Notes under the pieces: generated by a model
Database searches by the model: none
What the model saw: only the letters and a program-made list of their open reading frames with translations
What the model was told of the DNA's origin: nothing
In this document: positions 42,620 to 51,626 of the stretch, piece by piece
Layout: every line of letters starts with the position of its first letter
Numbering within the stretch: position 1 is the stretch's first letter
Translations under genes and position numbers: made by a program
Origin: CALEMW01 sp964343835
Lineage (GTDB): Bacteria; Krumholzibacteriota; Krumholzibacteriia; LZORAL124-64-63
Length of the DNA: 64,000 bases
Direction of reading: 5' to 3'
Assembly: GCA_964343835.1 (NCBI GenBank)
Contig: CAYFKR010000005.1
Location: 145,643-209,642 of the forward strand

Positions 42620-43609
42620 TCAGCTTCCGATCCCGAGCTCTCGGATGGCGTCGATCACCGCGTCGTGCAGCTTGCCGTTGGTCACGATCACGCCCCGGTT
42701 GTCCTCCAGGCGGTATCCCTGGGAGAAGTCGAGGTCGCGGCCGTGGATGTCGGTGACGCGGCCGCCGGCCTCGGTGATGACCAGGGCGCCGGCGGCATGG
42801 TCCCAGATCTTCTCGCGGTATTCCTCGTTCTTGGGGAGGCGGAGGTAGGCGTCGGCCTCGCCGCGGGCGGTCACGCCGTACTTCACCTGGCTGTCCACGC
42901 GCACGCCGTCGGCGGTCACGCCCAGCAGGTCGGCGATGCGGGCGGCGTCGTCGTGGCTGGAGTGGGCCGCTTCCACCGATTCGCAGAAGCGGAGGCCGGC
43001 GGGGTCGGCGAGGTCGCTGGCGCGGGCGGGGACGGGGGCGTCGTCGCCGGTCATGGGCCAGGCCAGGGTGCCCTCGCCGCGGACGGCGGTGAGGACGGTG
43101 CCGGCGCCGCGGTCGCCGTCGAGGGCGGGGCCCAGGTTGGGGCAGGCCAGGGCGGCGGCCTTCAGCTCGCCGTCCTCGATCAGCGCGAGGGCGACGGCGT
43201 AGTGCTGGCCGCGCAGGAAGCCCTTGGTGCCGTCGATGGGGTCGAGGGTCCAGAACCGGGGGGCGGCGTCGCGGGAACCGCCGCGGTCGATCCAGGCGCA
43301 CACGTCGTCGGCCGTGGCCTCGGGGCGCAGGGCCTGCACGTGGCCCGTGACGCGGGCGAGGGCGTCGGCGTTGGCCGGGTCGCGGAGCATGTCCGCGTTC
43401 TCCTCGCCGATGACCGGGTCGTCCGGGAACGCCTCGCCCAGGGCCCGGCACACCAGGGCCTGGCTGCCGAAGTCGGCCACGGTGACGGGGCTGCGGTCGT
43501 CCTTGCTCAGCTCGCCGGGGTCGATCTCCGCCTGGACGGAGCGGCAGAGCAGGCCGGCCTCGCGGACGGCGGCCAGGGCGATCTCGATCTCGCGGGCGTA
43601 GCTGGACAT
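42620..43609 (-). CDS. cysQ: 3'(2'),5'-bisphosphate nucleotidase (CysQ/HAL2-like)
   Basis: The 329-residue protein belongs to the lithium-sensitive inositol-phosphatase superfamily, with metal-site motifs VIGEEN (~66-71), DPIDGTKGFLRG (123-134) and WDHAAGALVI (~270). The GTKGFLRG form and the ~330-residue length match HAL2/SAL1-type enzymes, which convert 3'-phosphoadenosine 5'-phosphate (PAP) to AMP. PAP is the by-product of sulfotransferases, and a sulfotransferase gene lies two genes upstream on the same strand. It starts 25 bases after the hemolysin-III-like gene. Confidence 0.88.
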   Translation of the reverse strand: MSSYAREIEIALAAVREAGLLCRSVQAEIDPGELSKDDRSPVTVADFGSQALVCRALGEAFPDDPVIGEENADMLRDPANADALARVTGHVQALRPEATADDVCAWIDRGGSRDAAPRFWTLDPIDGTKGFLRGQHYAVALALIEDGELKAAALACPNLGPALDGDRGAGTVLTAVRGEGTLAWPMTGDDAPVPARASDLADPAGLRFCESVEAAHSSHDDAARIADLLGVTADGVRVDSQVKYGVTARGEADAYLRLPKNEEYREKIWDHAAGALVITEAGGRVTDIHGRDLDFSQGYRLEDNRGVIVTNGKLHDAVIDAIRELGIGS

Positions 43610-43634
43610 GGTCGGATCTCCGGGTCGAAAGTCG

Positions 43635-44276
43635 TCACGCGGCGACGTAGCCGTAGACCGCCTGGAAGTGGCAGGCCGTGCCGGCCAGCACGAACACGTG
43701 CCACACGGCGTGGTGGTAGCGCAGGCGCTTCCACATGTAGAACACGGTGCCGCCGCTGTAGGCCAGGCCGCCGGCGAACAGCCAGACCAGGCCCTCCTTC
43801 GGCACCGTCGCGATCATGGGCTTCAGGGCGATCACGCACAGCCAGCCCAGGCCCAGGTAGAGCAGCGTCGACACCAGTCGGAAGCGCCCGGTGAAGAACA
43901 CCTTGAACACCACTCCCGCCAGGGCCAGACCCCACACCACCCCGAACAGGCTCCAGCCCCACGGGCCCCTCAGCGGGCCCAGCAGGAACGGTGTGTACGT
44001 GCCGGCGATGAGCAGGTAGATGAAGGCGTGGTCCAGCACCTGGAACACGCGGCGGGCGCGGGGCGGGATCAGGGCGTGGTAGAGGGTCGAGCTGGTGTAG
44101 AGCAGGATCATGCTGGCGCCGAACACCGCACAGCCCGCGATCAGCCACGGGTCGCCGGCGCGCACGGCGCGCACGAGCATCAGCACCAGGCCCACCACGC
44201 TCAGGGCGGCGCCGATGCCGTGGGTGGTGCTGTGGGCGATCTCCTCGCCGAGGGAATAGCGACGTCGTCGGGTCAT
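43635..44276 (-). CDS. hemolysin III / PAQR-family membrane protein
   Basis: The 213-residue protein has seven hydrophobic helices. The PAQR zinc-site motifs are EEIAHSTTHGIG at the N-terminus, SSTLYHAL and DHAFIYLLIAGTYTPF in the middle, and HHAVWHVFVLAGTACHF at the end. PAQR proteins are proposed lipid or ceramide hydrolases or stress-related membrane proteins; 'hemolysin III' is a historical name. The ATG at 44276 has GGAGG 4 bases upstream. It lies between the sulfotransferase and PAP-phosphatase genes on the same strand. Confidence 0.93.
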   Translation of the reverse strand: MTRRRRYSLGEEIAHSTTHGIGAALSVVGLVLMLVRAVRAGDPWLIAGCAVFGASMILLYTSSTLYHALIPPRARRVFQVLDHAFIYLLIAGTYTPFLLGPLRGPWGWSLFGVVWGLALAGVVFKVFFTGRFRLVSTLLYLGLGWLCVIALKPMIATVPKEGLVWLFAGGLAYSGGTVFYMWKRLRYHHAVWHVFVLAGTACHFQAVYGYVAA

Positions 44277-44338
44277 GGCGCCTCCGGCCGGGATGCGGGT
44301 CCCCGCAAAGATAGGCGCCATGGAGCATTCTGCACAGG

Positions 44339-45520
44339 TCAGGATCCGACCTCCGCCAGGGCGGAGAAGAACCGGCGGTACTTCTCGGCCCGGCCCACCG
44401 ACCTGGTGTGGACGGGCTTGCGGACCTCTTCGTAGCTGCCCTTGTGGTGGGTCCGGTCGGCGTTGTGGACCAGGCAGCGGTCGTCCCACTCCAGCCCGCA
44501 GTACGCCAGCACGCCGCGCAGCACGCTCTCGGTGTCGGACACGAGGTCGGCGTAGGGGACGGCGTGGACGTCCTTGCCCGCCAGCAGCTCCTCGTGGCGG
44601 TCGATGGCGTTCTGGATGTCGCCCCAGTCGTAGCCCCAGGCGAGGTCGCCGTCGAAGAGACGGAAGAAGGCGGAAATGGCGATGTCGTCGCGGTCGCGGA
44701 CCATGCGGATGATGCGGGCGTCCGGGAACACCGAGCGGATCAGGTCCACGTGACGGAAGTTGACGGGGTTCTTGTCGAGGGTGCGCTTCGGGAGGTGCTT
44801 GCCCACGTAGCCCAGGCCGATGTCGGTGACGTTCCGGCCGGTCCGCAGCAGGGCGTCCACGGTGTTGAAGTACTCGGACTCGTTGAGGCTGACCACGTCG
44901 GGGTGCTGGGCGATCATCCGCTCCATGAGGGTGGTGCCGCTGCGGGGCATGCCGACGATGAAGATGGGCGCGTCGGTGTTCGCCTCCGACGGCAGCTCGT
45001 AGGTGCGGTCGGGGAACGGGTTCGGGCAGCGGTCGCCCTTGGCCAGGTTGCCGGCGACGGCGGCCTCCCAGGCCTGCTCGTACTCGCCGATGGAATCGTG
45101 CAGGCGGGCCCGCTCCAGCAGACAGGCGGCGGTCTCGTACGGACGCAGCGCGGCGATGCCCTCGCGCTCCATGCCCACCTGCTTGGAGATGCGGCCCATG
45201 AGCTGGGCGCGGGCGGCGCTGGGGTCGGCCACCTGGATCACCTTCCAGGCCTTGTCGTAGTCCGCGAGCCACTCGTAGAGATTGGCCAGCCAGAAGGCGG
45301 ATCCGGAGCGGCGGTAGCACTCCTCCGCTTCGGTCCACCGCTCGAGCTTCATGTTCAGGTGCCCCATGTTCCGCCAGATCAGCGGATCGTCCGCCAGCAG
45401 TGAGGCTTCCCGGTAGAGGGCCAGGGCCGCCTCCAGGTTCTTGCCGGTCTCGAAGACGATGTTGGCGCGGCACACCAGCTGCGCCGCCTTGGGCATGTTG
45501 GGCCATTCGGGCTTGAACAT
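44339..45520 (-). CDS. TPR-containing PAPS-dependent sulfotransferase
   Basis: The 393-residue protein has an N-terminal TPR-like region (~20-160, for example NLEAALALYREASLLADDPL) and a C-terminal sulfotransferase domain. The 5'-phosphosulfate-binding loop IVGMPRSGTTLMERM is at ~188-202, and the 3'-phosphate region RMVRDRDDIAISAFFRLF follows. It transfers sulfate from PAPS to a protein or carbohydrate, releasing PAP. The TPR-sulfotransferase plan resembles tyrosylprotein-sulfotransferase-like bacterial enzymes. The ATG at 45520 has AGAGGATC about 9 bases upstream. It is followed by PAQR and PAP-phosphatase genes. Confidence 0.9.
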   Translation of the reverse strand: MFKPEWPNMPKAAQLVCRANIVFETGKNLEAALALYREASLLADDPLIWRNMGHLNMKLERWTEAEECYRRSGSAFWLANLYEWLADYDKAWKVIQVADPSAARAQLMGRISKQVGMEREGIAALRPYETAACLLERARLHDSIGEYEQAWEAAVAGNLAKGDRCPNPFPDRTYELPSEANTDAPIFIVGMPRSGTTLMERMIAQHPDVVSLNESEYFNTVDALLRTGRNVTDIGLGYVGKHLPKRTLDKNPVNFRHVDLIRSVFPDARIIRMVRDRDDIAISAFFRLFDGDLAWGYDWGDIQNAIDRHEELLAGKDVHAVPYADLVSDTESVLRGVLAYCGLEWDDRCLVHNADRTHHKGSYEEVRKPVHTRSVGRAEKYRRFFSALAEVGS

Positions 45521-45739
45521 GTTCGACGATCCTCTCGGTCGATTCCTGACCATCTGCGGCCGATCCCGGTCGTCCGGTTCCCGGCCTGCGGTTGAGGCGA
45601 TCCGTATCTGTCTGTCTCATAATCGATTGCGGAGTCGCCGGACTCCGACGCCTCTGCACGGGGGCCGACCATGCAAGGCCCGGACCAGCAGCGGCGGAAC
45701 CGGCGCGGCGGCCTTATCCTGTGGGCTCGGAGGTACGAT

Positions 45740-46381
45740 ATGACACGCAAGACGACCATCGCCGCCGCCCTGATGCTGGCGGCCGGAATCGCCGCAGCCA
45801 CGGGAGCCCACGCCATGACCACCGAGGGACGCAGCCGCGACGACGGCCTGCCCCGCACCGAAGACGCCGTCCTCGGAGGCGGCTGCTTCTGGTGCCTGGA
45901 AGCCGTGTTCGAGGAGATGAAGGGAGTGCTGAGGGTCGAGTCGGGGTATGCCGGCGGCGACGACTCGGAGGAACCCGACTACAAGGAGGTCTGCGCCGGT
46001 ACCACCGGCCACGCCGAGGTGGTGCGGATCGTCTTCGAGCCCGACGTGGTCTCCTTCGGCGAGCTCCTGGACGTCTTCTTCAACATCCACGACCCCACCA
46101 CGCTGAACCGCCAGGGCGCCGACATCGGCACCCAGTACCGATCGGTCATCCTGACCCGCGACGACGCCCAGCGCGCCGCGGCCGAGGCCGCCATCGCCCG
46201 CCACGGCGAGCACTGGTCGGCCCCCATCGTGACCGAGGTGACGCCCCTGACGGTCTTCCACCGTGCCGAAGAGTATCACCAGGACTACTTCCGCAAGAAC
46301 CCCGCCCAGGGCTACTGCCAGGCGGTGGTGGCGCCCAAGGTGGACAAGGCGCGCAAGGCGTTTCCGGAGAAGCTGAAGTAG
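45740..46381 (+). CDS. msrA: exported peptide-methionine (S)-S-oxide reductase
   Basis: The 213-residue protein is MsrA with an N-terminal signal peptide (IAAALMLAAGIAAATGAHA), so it repairs oxidised methionine in the periplasm rather than the cytoplasm. The catalytic motif GGGCFWC is at 46-52 (nucleophile Cys49), followed by ESGYAGG, GHAEVVRI and a C-terminal GYCQ resolving region. The ATG at 45740 has GGAGGT 5 bases upstream; a longer frame reaches 45671. Its stop is one base from that of the convergent symporter gene. Confidence 0.95.
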   Translation: MTRKTTIAAALMLAAGIAAATGAHAMTTEGRSRDDGLPRTEDAVLGGGCFWCLEAVFEEMKGVLRVESGYAGGDDSEEPDYKEVCAGTTGHAEVVRIVFEPDVVSFGELLDVFFNIHDPTTLNRQGADIGTQYRSVILTRDDAQRAAAEAAIARHGEHWSAPIVTEVTPLTVFHRAEEYHQDYFRKNPAQGYCQAVVAPKVDKARKAFPEKLK

Positions 46382-46382
46382 G

Positions 46383-48416
46383 TCAAGGCTGGACGTAGCC
46401 GTCGTCGTCGTCGTCGCGACGGCGGCTCGACAGGTCCCGCAGCAGGGCCCGCACGTCGCGCACGCCGCCCCACGTGAACCACACGATCACCACCGACGCC
46501 ACGGCCACCTCGATCCAGATCTTGGTCTCCCAGAAGCGGAGCCAGGCGCCGTCCCAGCGGCTCCAGTCGCCGTCGGTGACGTTGCGGGTCAGGAAGTAGA
46601 TCGTGCCCGCCGCGAAGACCAGCACCCACGCGACGTTCCAGCCCCAGGTCAGCAGGTAGAGGGCCTTGTCGCGGCGGCCGAACTCGGCGGTCACGCCCAG
46701 GGCGCGCCAGCCGCGGCCGGTCGTCACGGTGCCGCGTTCCACCTCGCCGTCGATCTCGTGTTCCCCGCGATGGAGCAGCTTGTCGAGATCGAAGAGGCGT
46801 CGCCGCCGGAGCTGCTGCACGCCGCTCACGCCCACGTACGTCACCAGCGAAAACCACATGGCCCAGCCCCAGATCTCCTGGCCGTTGGGCAGCCGCTCGC
46901 TGACCCATGCGGCCCAGCCCGCCGCGCGCTCCGCGCCGAACACGTCGAGCAGTCCCCAGAACGCGGTGCCCGTCTCGCGCCAGGCGCGCTGGGCCTGTTC
47001 CAGCACGAAGCCGCCGAGGGTGAGGGTCACGCCGGTGATGCCCGTGGTCCAGGCCGCGGCGGTCGTTCCCCACCGCGTGTAGAGTCCACCGATCACCACC
47101 GCTCCCGACCAGCCCGCGAAGATGGCACCGGTCAGGGCGAAGAACAGCAGGATGGCCTGGCTCTGCTTGTAGAGCAGCGAGAACAGGAAGATGAACACGG
47201 CCACGCCGATCACGCCGCCCCGCAGCAGGCGCAGGTGGACCTTCGGCGAGAGGGGCGTGCGCCGGAACGGCATCACCACGTCCTGGATGAAGATACTGCT
47301 CCACGAGTGCAGGTACGTGTTGTGGGTGCTGACGAAGGCGCCCAGCATGAGCGCCGCGAACGCACCGAGCAGCCCCTTGGGCAGCAGCGCCGCCAGCACC
47401 AGGGGGCCGCGCATCTGGTTGCGCACCGCCTCGTTGTCGATGGCGGCCAGTTTCTCGTCCAGCGCTCCCGCGAACCCGGTCCAGTCGGGATGGTGCATCA
47501 CCGTGAAGACCAGGATCGGCACCATGGTCATGAACACGTCCTGGGACTTGCCCCGCCACAGGCCGAGCACGCCGCCCATCTTGCCCTCGTGGGCGGTGCG
47601 CGCGGAGCAGTTGTAGGCCTGGGTGCCCTGCCACGACATGGCCGAGTAGAAGAACCCCATCACGCCGATCAGGAAGTAGGTGAGGTTGAAGTCGGCCACG
47701 TAGCCCGTGTCGAAGGGGTTGATCTTGGAGTGGCCCGCCGGCGTCTGCGACAGCACCTCGCCCACGTCGCCCCAGCCGATCTGCGCGATCAGGTACACGG
47801 CGAGAATGAGGAACACGAGGTTGGCGAAGGCCCCCTGGATGAAGTCGGTGACCATGACCGCCACCTGCCCGCCGGCGAACACGAAGTACACCGCCGTGGA
47901 CAGCAGGATCGCCATGATCGTCGGGAAGACCGGCAACGCCAACGCGCCGATCTCCCACGTGTCCGGCAGCGCCAGGTAGTGCATGAAGAACCGCGCGCCC
48001 ACCGCCGGGAAGATGCCGAAGTTGATGAGCCCCGCCCCGAACGACACCGTGCCCGCGAAGATGCGGAAGCGCCGGCTGTAGCGCCGCTCCAGGAACTCGG
48101 CCAGGGTCAGGGCGCGGGTGCGGCGGAAGCGGTAGTTGACCCAGCCGCTCACCGTCACGATGACGCCGAACAGGGCCATGGTCAGTCCCCACCACCCCAT
48201 GGCGAATCCGGCCTGGTAGCCCATCTCCAGGTTGGCCACCACGGTGATGGCCCCGAGCCCCGCGATGCCCGCCGAGATGGTCAGCAGGTATCGTCCCGCC
48301 GAGCGCCCGGCCGACAGGTAGTCCGTCACGCCGCGCATGTGCCGGCGCGTGATCGCGACGGTGGCCACGATGGCCACGTACATGATCAGGACGATGGTCC
48401 AGTCGAGGAGGGTCAT
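46383..48416 (-). CDS. sodium:solute symporter (SSS family), long form
   Basis: The 677-residue protein has about fourteen to fifteen helices and SSS motifs (TDYLSAGRSAGRYLLTISAG, EFLERRYSRRFRIFAG, GAFVSTHNTYLHSWSS). It is longer than the 538-residue symporter at 19736 because of an extra C-terminal cytoplasmic region (~580-650) and a final helix, ending in an Arg/Asp-rich tail (SSRRRDDDDDGYVQP). It would couple sodium influx to solute uptake; the solute is unknown. The gene is followed tail-to-tail by msrA. Confidence 0.92.
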   Translation of the reverse strand: MTLLDWTIVLIMYVAIVATVAITRRHMRGVTDYLSAGRSAGRYLLTISAGIAGLGAITVVANLEMGYQAGFAMGWWGLTMALFGVIVTVSGWVNYRFRRTRALTLAEFLERRYSRRFRIFAGTVSFGAGLINFGIFPAVGARFFMHYLALPDTWEIGALALPVFPTIMAILLSTAVYFVFAGGQVAVMVTDFIQGAFANLVFLILAVYLIAQIGWGDVGEVLSQTPAGHSKINPFDTGYVADFNLTYFLIGVMGFFYSAMSWQGTQAYNCSARTAHEGKMGGVLGLWRGKSQDVFMTMVPILVFTVMHHPDWTGFAGALDEKLAAIDNEAVRNQMRGPLVLAALLPKGLLGAFAALMLGAFVSTHNTYLHSWSSIFIQDVVMPFRRTPLSPKVHLRLLRGGVIGVAVFIFLFSLLYKQSQAILLFFALTGAIFAGWSGAVVIGGLYTRWGTTAAAWTTGITGVTLTLGGFVLEQAQRAWRETGTAFWGLLDVFGAERAAGWAAWVSERLPNGQEIWGWAMWFSLVTYVGVSGVQQLRRRRLFDLDKLLHRGEHEIDGEVERGTVTTGRGWRALGVTAEFGRRDKALYLLTWGWNVAWVLVFAAGTIYFLTRNVTDGDWSRWDGAWLRFWETKIWIEVAVASVVIVWFTWGGVRDVRALLRDLSSRRRDDDDDGYVQP

Positions 48417-48512
48417 GGAGTGCGGCTCCAGGGGAACGGGAGGGGATGCTCGGACCGGCCGAGTCTAGCCGAAGGCAGGCCGCAGGCCAATCGGCCAGTC
48501 CCGGACACGCGG

Positions 48513-48538
48513 ACGCCCGCACCTGACGGCGCGGGCGT
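48513..48538 (-). terminator. weak hairpin after the 48557 gene
   Basis: ACGCCCGC / GCGGGCGT form a perfect 8-bp stem with a 10-base loop, 19 bases past the stop. No T-tract. Confidence 0.4.
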
Positions 48539-48556
48539 TGCGGTAAGGAGTCTCGA

Positions 48557-49048
48557 CTACCGGTACAGGGTCTTCACCTGCGACATCGTCGCATCCTCGT
48601 TCCCCACCGGCGCGCTCAGCGACTGCATCATCTGGCCCGTCACGTCGCCGAGGGCCAGGAGACTGCCGTCCCCGGAACCGTCGGTGACGATGGTCAACGA
48701 TGCGGTCGCACTCGTGGAGTACGAGCCGTCGGTGGCGTCGAGGGTCAGGGACAGCGTGCCGTCGTAGGGGAGCTGCGGCACGATGAAGCTGAACGAGGTG
48801 GAGAGATCGCCGAACGGCGGCAGCGGGATGGTCAGCGGCAGCGGACCGATCACGAAGTCACCGTAGCTGGCGGTCAGGGCGATGTCGAGGTCCACCGGGT
48901 CCGGGTCGGTGTTCACGATGGACACGGCGAAGGTGACCGCGTCGCCGGAGGCGGCGACGTCGGGGTCGAAGCTCATGTCCACGGTGAACTGGGCCGAGGC
49001 GGCGCCGGCGATCAGCAGGGTCGAGACGAGTGCGAGAGCAAGACGCAT
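48557..49048 (-). CDS. secreted Ig-like (CARDB/DUF11-type) protein
   Basis: The 163-residue product has a signal peptide (LALALVSTLLIAGAASA). A single beta-sandwich domain follows with the cadence of CARDB/DUF11 repeats (VTFAVSIVNTDPDPVDLDIA, GTLSLTLDATDGSYSTSA). The C-terminal ~35 residues are helical. The ATG at 49048 has AGGAG 8 bases upstream; a longer frame to 49153 overlaps sthA and is rejected. Function is unknown. Confidence 0.7.
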   Translation of the reverse strand: MRLALALVSTLLIAGAASAQFTVDMSFDPDVAASGDAVTFAVSIVNTDPDPVDLDIALTASYGDFVIGPLPLTIPLPPFGDLSTSFSFIVPQLPYDGTLSLTLDATDGSYSTSATASLTIVTDGSGDGSLLALGDVTGQMMQSLSAPVGNEDATMSQVKTLYR

Positions 49049-49124
49049 ATGGGAGCTCCTTTCAGGGCGGGCCGGAAAGGTCGGGCGAATGCTCCCCCAT
49101 CTTAGCACGTCTGGATTTGATGAA

Positions 49125-50546
49125 TCAATAGACTTCCAGCAAATCTGGAACATCCTGGGCCGCTTCAGGTTGGTCCAGCCGCTCGCCCAGCGCCAGCTTG
49201 TTGGCCGCGTCCAGGGCTGCCACCTTGTAGCACTCCGCCAGCGTGGGGTAGTTGAAGACGGTCCTCAGGAAGTAGTCCAGCCCCGACTCCAGGCCCAGCA
49301 CCGCCTGCCCGATGTGGATCAGTTCGGTGGCCCCGGTGCCGATGGCGTGGACGCCCAGCAGGCGCCGCGAGTCGCGGTGGAAGAGCATCTTGAAGAAGCC
49401 CGAGTCGTCGCGGAGGATGTGGCCCCGGGCGATCTCGCGGTAGCGGGCCACGCCGATCTCGTAGGGGATGCGGGCCTCGGTCAGTTCCTGCTCGGTCTTG
49501 CCCACCATGGAGATCTCCGGCACGGAGTAGATGCCCACGGGGAAGTGGTCGGCCATGGTCTCCTCGCCGGCGCCGAACATGTGGCAGGCGGCCAGGCGGC
49601 CCTGGTCCTGGGAGGTGGCGGCCAGGGCGGGATAGCCGATCACGTCGCCGGCGGCGTAGATGTGGTCCATGGCCGTGCGGAAGTGCTGGTCCACGGCCAG
49701 GCGGCCGCGGTCGTCGGTCTCCAGGCCGGCGCGCTCGAGGCCCAGGCCGTCGGTGGCGGCCACGCGGCCCGCCGAGAACAGCACCAGGTCGCCCGGCACC
49801 CGCTTGCCCGATTCCAGGTGCAGCACGGCCAGGTCGTGCACGTCGGACAGGGTCTCCAGGCGGTCAACGCCCTCGCCCAGCCGGAACGTCACGTTGCGGT
49901 TGCGCATCTGGTGGAGCAGCTCGTCCACGATCTCGCGGTCCAGGAACGGCAGCGGCCGCTCGTACTTGTCCACCACCGTCACATTCACGCCCAGCGACGC
50001 GAACATCGACGCGTATTCCAGGCCGATCACCCCGGCTCCCACCACCACCAGACGATGGGGCAGTTCCTGGAGCTGGCCCACCTCGTCGCTGGTGATCACC
50101 AGGCCCGGGCGCACGCCGCCCGGCGGATCCACGGGCGTGGTGCCCACGGCCACCAGCACGTGGTCGGCGGTCACCTCGCGTGCGCCGGTCTCCGACTCGA
50201 TGCGCACGGTATGAGCATCCACGAACTCGGCCCGGCCCCGGAGCAGGTCCACGCCGTTGCGGGCGAGCTGGTCGTCGATGACCTCGGCCTCGCGCCCGAT
50301 CACGCCGTCGATGCGTTCCAGCAGCTCCCGGGCGTCCACCCGTCCGCGACCCGGCCGGCGGGCGATCTCCAGCACCGCCTCGCGCATGGTCTTGCTGGGG
50401 ATGGTGCCCGTGTCCAGGCACACGCCCCCGATGATGCGGCGTTTCTCGACGACGGCGGCGCGGCGTCCCAGCTTGGCGGCCTGGATGGCGGCGCGCTGGC
50501 CGGCGGGGCCGCTGCCGATGCAGAGGAGGTCGTAGTCGCGGGTCAT
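49125..50546 (-). CDS. sthA: soluble pyridine nucleotide transhydrogenase
   Basis: The 473-residue flavoprotein has an N-terminal FAD site (LLCIGSGPAGQRAAIQAAK), the SthA-type motif GGVCLDTGTIPSKTMREAV and a second dinucleotide site (LVVVGAGVIGLEYASMFASL). In lipoamide and mercuric reductases the matching motif holds a redox disulfide (CxxxxC). Here only one Cys remains (VCLDTGT), which marks the transhydrogenase. It balances NADPH and NADH. The ATG at 50546 has GAGGAAA upstream. It stands alone. Confidence 0.95.
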   Translation of the reverse strand: MTRDYDLLCIGSGPAGQRAAIQAAKLGRRAAVVEKRRIIGGVCLDTGTIPSKTMREAVLEIARRPGRGRVDARELLERIDGVIGREAEVIDDQLARNGVDLLRGRAEFVDAHTVRIESETGAREVTADHVLVAVGTTPVDPPGGVRPGLVITSDEVGQLQELPHRLVVVGAGVIGLEYASMFASLGVNVTVVDKYERPLPFLDREIVDELLHQMRNRNVTFRLGEGVDRLETLSDVHDLAVLHLESGKRVPGDLVLFSAGRVAATDGLGLERAGLETDDRGRLAVDQHFRTAMDHIYAAGDVIGYPALAATSQDQGRLAACHMFGAGEETMADHFPVGIYSVPEISMVGKTEQELTEARIPYEIGVARYREIARGHILRDDSGFFKMLFHRDSRRLLGVHAIGTGATELIHIGQAVLGLESGLDYFLRTVFNYPTLAECYKVAALDAANKLALGERLDQPEAAQDVPDLLEVY

Positions 50547-50715
50547 GGCGTTTCCTCGGGTTGGGGTCCATCCCCGCTTATCGGCCGCAGACGTCGCCGT
50601 TTGAGGGAAAGGCCGAACACCCGGCCCGCCGCCGGTGAAAACCGGTCAAGTCGGTGGCATATCCGCCGATGGCTTCCGGGAACCTGGAAACGCACCCCCT
50701 CCGATGGGAGAGACG

Positions 50716-51525
50716 ATGAAGATCCTGGTGCTGGAAGAGAGCGCGATGACCCGCGGGTTCATCCAGGAGGAACTGGTGCCCGGCGACCACACCGTCGTCG
50801 AGGCCGGCACCCCCGAAGAAGCGTTCGAGGCCCTCGCCACCGATCCCGAGATCGACCTCGTGACCGTCCGCATGTACATGCAGGGCATGGACTGTTTCGA
50901 GTTCCTGGGACGGTTCCACGAACCCGAGATGCTCGAGCGGCTCGAAGCCGTGGGCAACCACGACGTCCCGGCCGTCATCGTCACCTCGTCCGATACCCTG
51001 GAGAACCGCCTCCACGGGTTCCAGGTGGGCGCCGCCGACTTCATCCAGAAACCCTGGCCCAAGGGCGAACTCCTGCGCACCGTCAACCGCGTGCTGGGCG
51101 TGAGCAACGAGCTCTCCGGCATGACCGTGCTGCTCGCCGAGGACGGCTTCACGGCCCGCAAGTTCATCCGCTCGTGCCTGGAGCGCCTGGGCGTGCGCAT
51201 CCTCGAATGCGACGACGGCCAGACCGCGTGGGAGATCCTCACCGGCAACGTCCAGGACGTGGACCTGGTCCTGACCGACCTGGTGATGAAGGAGATGAAC
51301 GGCGACGAGCTCTGCCTGAAGATCCGTCGCGAGCTGGGGCGGCACGACCTGCCCGTCATCTTCCTCAGCGGCAACAACGACCGCGAGCGCACCCTGTCGC
51401 TCTTCAAGGTCGGCGCCACCGACTACATCCAGAAGCCCTTCTACCAGGAGGAGCTGGTGGCCCGCATGCGGGTGCACCTGGAGCATCGGCGGCTGCAGAT
51501 GCAGTGGCAGGAGCAGATGGTCTGA
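50716..51525 (+). CDS. two-receiver response regulator with a degenerate first receiver
   Basis: The 269-residue protein is two CheY-like domains with no output domain. The second (~136-262) is canonical: Glu142/Asp143, phosphoacceptor Asp188 (LVLTDLVM), Ser218 and Lys240. The first (~1-125) keeps Glu7/Glu8, Thr90 and Lys112, but has Arg52 (VTVRMYM) where the phosphorylated Asp should be. It therefore cannot be phosphorylated in the usual way. The ATG at 50716 has GGGAGA 4 bases upstream; the frame extends to 50635. No histidine kinase is adjacent. A textbook terminator follows. Confidence 0.92.
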   Translation: MKILVLEESAMTRGFIQEELVPGDHTVVEAGTPEEAFEALATDPEIDLVTVRMYMQGMDCFEFLGRFHEPEMLERLEAVGNHDVPAVIVTSSDTLENRLHGFQVGAADFIQKPWPKGELLRTVNRVLGVSNELSGMTVLLAEDGFTARKFIRSCLERLGVRILECDDGQTAWEILTGNVQDVDLVLTDLVMKEMNGDELCLKIRRELGRHDLPVIFLSGNNDRERTLSLFKVGATDYIQKPFYQEELVARMRVHLEHRRLQMQWQEQMV

Positions 51526-51548
51526 TCCGTGGATCAGTGCAATGAACG

Positions 51549-51574
51549 GGGCCGGGCTGAAGCCCGGCCCTTTT
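51549..51574 (+). terminator. intrinsic terminator of the two-receiver gene
   Basis: GGGCCGGGCT / AGCCCGGCCC form a 10-bp stem with a tight loop, followed by TTTTG. This is a textbook rho-independent terminator. Confidence 0.9.
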
Positions 51575-51626
51575 GTATGTGGACAGCGCCTGCGCCGCCC
51601 CCGATGCTCCGCTCCGGAGGTGCGAC

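Noticed and set aside
43635..44276. Hemolysin toxin
   Set aside because: The 'hemolysin III' label covers PAQR-type membrane proteins, and nothing in the context suggests a toxin.
46312..48522. Minus-strand open frame overlapping the long symporter in another frame
   Set aside because: Arg/Gly/His-rich product without helices, while the adjacent frame encodes a clear SSS transporter.
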